Origin: Saprospiraceae bacterium
Lineage (GTDB): Bacteria > Bacteroidota > Bacteroidia > Chitinophagales > Saprospiraceae
NCBI GenBank assembly: GCA_017985675.1
Contig: JAGNXB010000001.1
Coordinates: forward strand, 62,001-126,000
DNA length: 64,000 bases
Direction: 5' to 3'
The position numbers and the translations under genes were made by a program. Shown piece after piece: positions 63,558-64,000 of this stretch (the first letter of the stretch is position 1; each line of letters begins with the position of its first letter). The notes under the pieces were generated by a model, which saw only the letters and a list, made by a program, of their open reading frames with translations, did no database searches and was not told where the DNA came from.

Positions 63558-63604
63558 GCGGGGGCGCTCGGTTCGCTCACCGAATGTCCACTGGACATTC
63601 GCCC
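63558..63604. repeat. 47-base palindromic direct repeat, copy 2
   Basis: Differs from copy 1 at two positions (CGCTCGG for CGCCCGG, and ACT for ACC in the hairpin loop). The loop change keeps the 8-bp GAATGTCC/GGACATTC stem intact. Followed by CCCCTTCGGGG, an extra small hairpin missing after copy 1. Confidence 0.75.
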
Positions 63605-63675
63605 CTTCGGGGTATGTGAGCTCACCCTCAAAACCTCAAACACTCAAAACCTCCCAAACTCATAACCTAAAAACC

Positions 63676-63683
63676 TACCTTTG
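63676..63683 (+). promoter_or_regulatory. -7 element TACCTTTG of the aspartate kinase gene
   Basis: Exact TAnnTTTG, 19 bases before the ATG at 63703. The upstream stretch has no TTG at the right distance. Confidence 0.45.
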
Positions 63684-63702
63684 CCCCGAAATACAAGATG
63701 TA

Positions 63703-64000
63703 ATGGCTAAAATGTTCAAGTTTGGCGGATCCAGCCTCAAGGATGCCGCTGCTATTCGCAATGTAGGGGCTATACTCCAACGCTTCAGGGACGAAAATCT
63801 GGTCATCGTTGTATCGGCGTTGGGCAAAACAACTAATGCGCTGGAAGAAGTTATCTATGCACATGCACGGCAGGATGGAAAGGCCAAAACACTCCTGTCG
63901 GATTTAAAGTCGCTCCATTACAATCTGGCAACCGAGTTAATGCCCGACAATCAGGAGGTTCTTGTTTTGTTAAATGACACGTTTGTGGAAGCGGATTGGG
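63703..64000 (+). CDS. Aspartate kinase, N-terminal part
   Basis: First 99 codons of an amino-acid kinase; the gene runs off the window. The opening MFKFGGSSLKDAAAIRNVGAI carries the lysine/GGSS nucleotide loop, and LVIVVSALGKTTNALEEV is the second conserved motif of aspartokinases. It phosphorylates aspartate at the head of the lysine, threonine and methionine pathways. Whether it is monofunctional or fused to homoserine dehydrogenase cannot be seen. ATGs at 63703 and 63712 are both possible starts. Confidence 0.88.
   Translation, partial: MAKMFKFGGSSLKDAAAIRNVGAILQRFRDENLVIVVSALGKTTNALEEVIYAHARQDGKAKTLLSDLKSLHYNLATELMPDNQEVLVLLNDTFVEADW

Larger units (their letters stand above)
62974..63675. 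other. Repeat-rich 700-base intergenic region
   Basis: No gene is supported here. It holds an 8-base tandem repeat (63067-63088), a 47-base direct repeat in two copies (63378-63424 and 63558-63604), many copies of CCAGATT/TTCCAGATT (for example near 63051, 63150, 63489, 63509), and a run of CTCAAAACCTC words at 63627-63660. It looks like a collecting site for small dispersed repeats. Confidence 0.6.

Overview
The window is a contiguous piece of a Bacteroidota chromosome, most likely from the Saprospiria/Chitinophagia side; that placement is my inference and no 16S gene is present. Three things support it: the division and cell-wall gene order, several secreted proteins ending in Por-type (type IX secretion, T9SS) sorting domains, and many promoters of the Bacteroidota form TTG-N18-23-TAnnTTTG instead of the E. 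coli -35/-10 pair.

Region 1 (1-11.8 kb) is a dcw cluster on the + strand: the 3' end of a PASTA-bearing penicillin-binding protein (ftsI), then murE, mraY, murD, ftsW, murG, murC, ftsQ, ftsA and ftsZ. Most neighbours overlap by ATGA or lie a few bases apart. Together they make lipid II from UDP-MurNAc-dipeptide and assemble the divisome. A hairpin terminator closes the cluster.

Region 2 (11.8-25.2 kb) is housekeeping plus secreted enzymes: a sortilin-like beta-propeller protein, an LptF/LptG-family permease, a PAP2 phosphatase, exonuclease VII (xseA/xseB), a DUF4442 protein, a secreted M43 metalloprotease, malate dehydrogenase, the flavin prenyltransferase UbiX, and a translationally coupled arginine deiminase / thioesterase / YihY operon.

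Region 3 (25.3-31.9 kb) is the most unusual block. One consensus promoter precedes a soluble coiled-coil protein, a membrane coiled-coil protein, an SsuA/NMT1-like solute-binding protein fused to a peptidoglycan-binding OmpA domain, a permease with an extra C-terminal membrane domain, an ABC ATPase, and an overlapping secreted protein with a faintly GldM-like end. I read it as an ABC importer whose binding protein is fixed between inner membrane and cell wall.

Region 4 (32-53 kb) has a 1.5-kresidue beta-propeller/PKD/Ig-repeat T9SS cargo, a zinc metalloprotease, an acyl-CoA dehydrogenase, rarA, an NTF2-like lipoprotein, an M1 aminopeptidase lipoprotein, a universal stress protein, an XRE regulator with a membrane partner, a FabH-like synthase, a WbqC-dynamin-prolyl oligopeptidase operon and an SGNH-like T9SS cargo.

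Region 5 (53-64 kb) holds two very large T9SS cargo proteins (a cysteine-rich one with an SdrD/Cna-B-like segment, and one with three C-type lectin domains, HYR repeats and a GEVED domain), a repeat-rich intergenic stretch, and the start of an aspartate kinase gene. No tRNA, rRNA, insertion sequence, integrase or CRISPR array was recognised.
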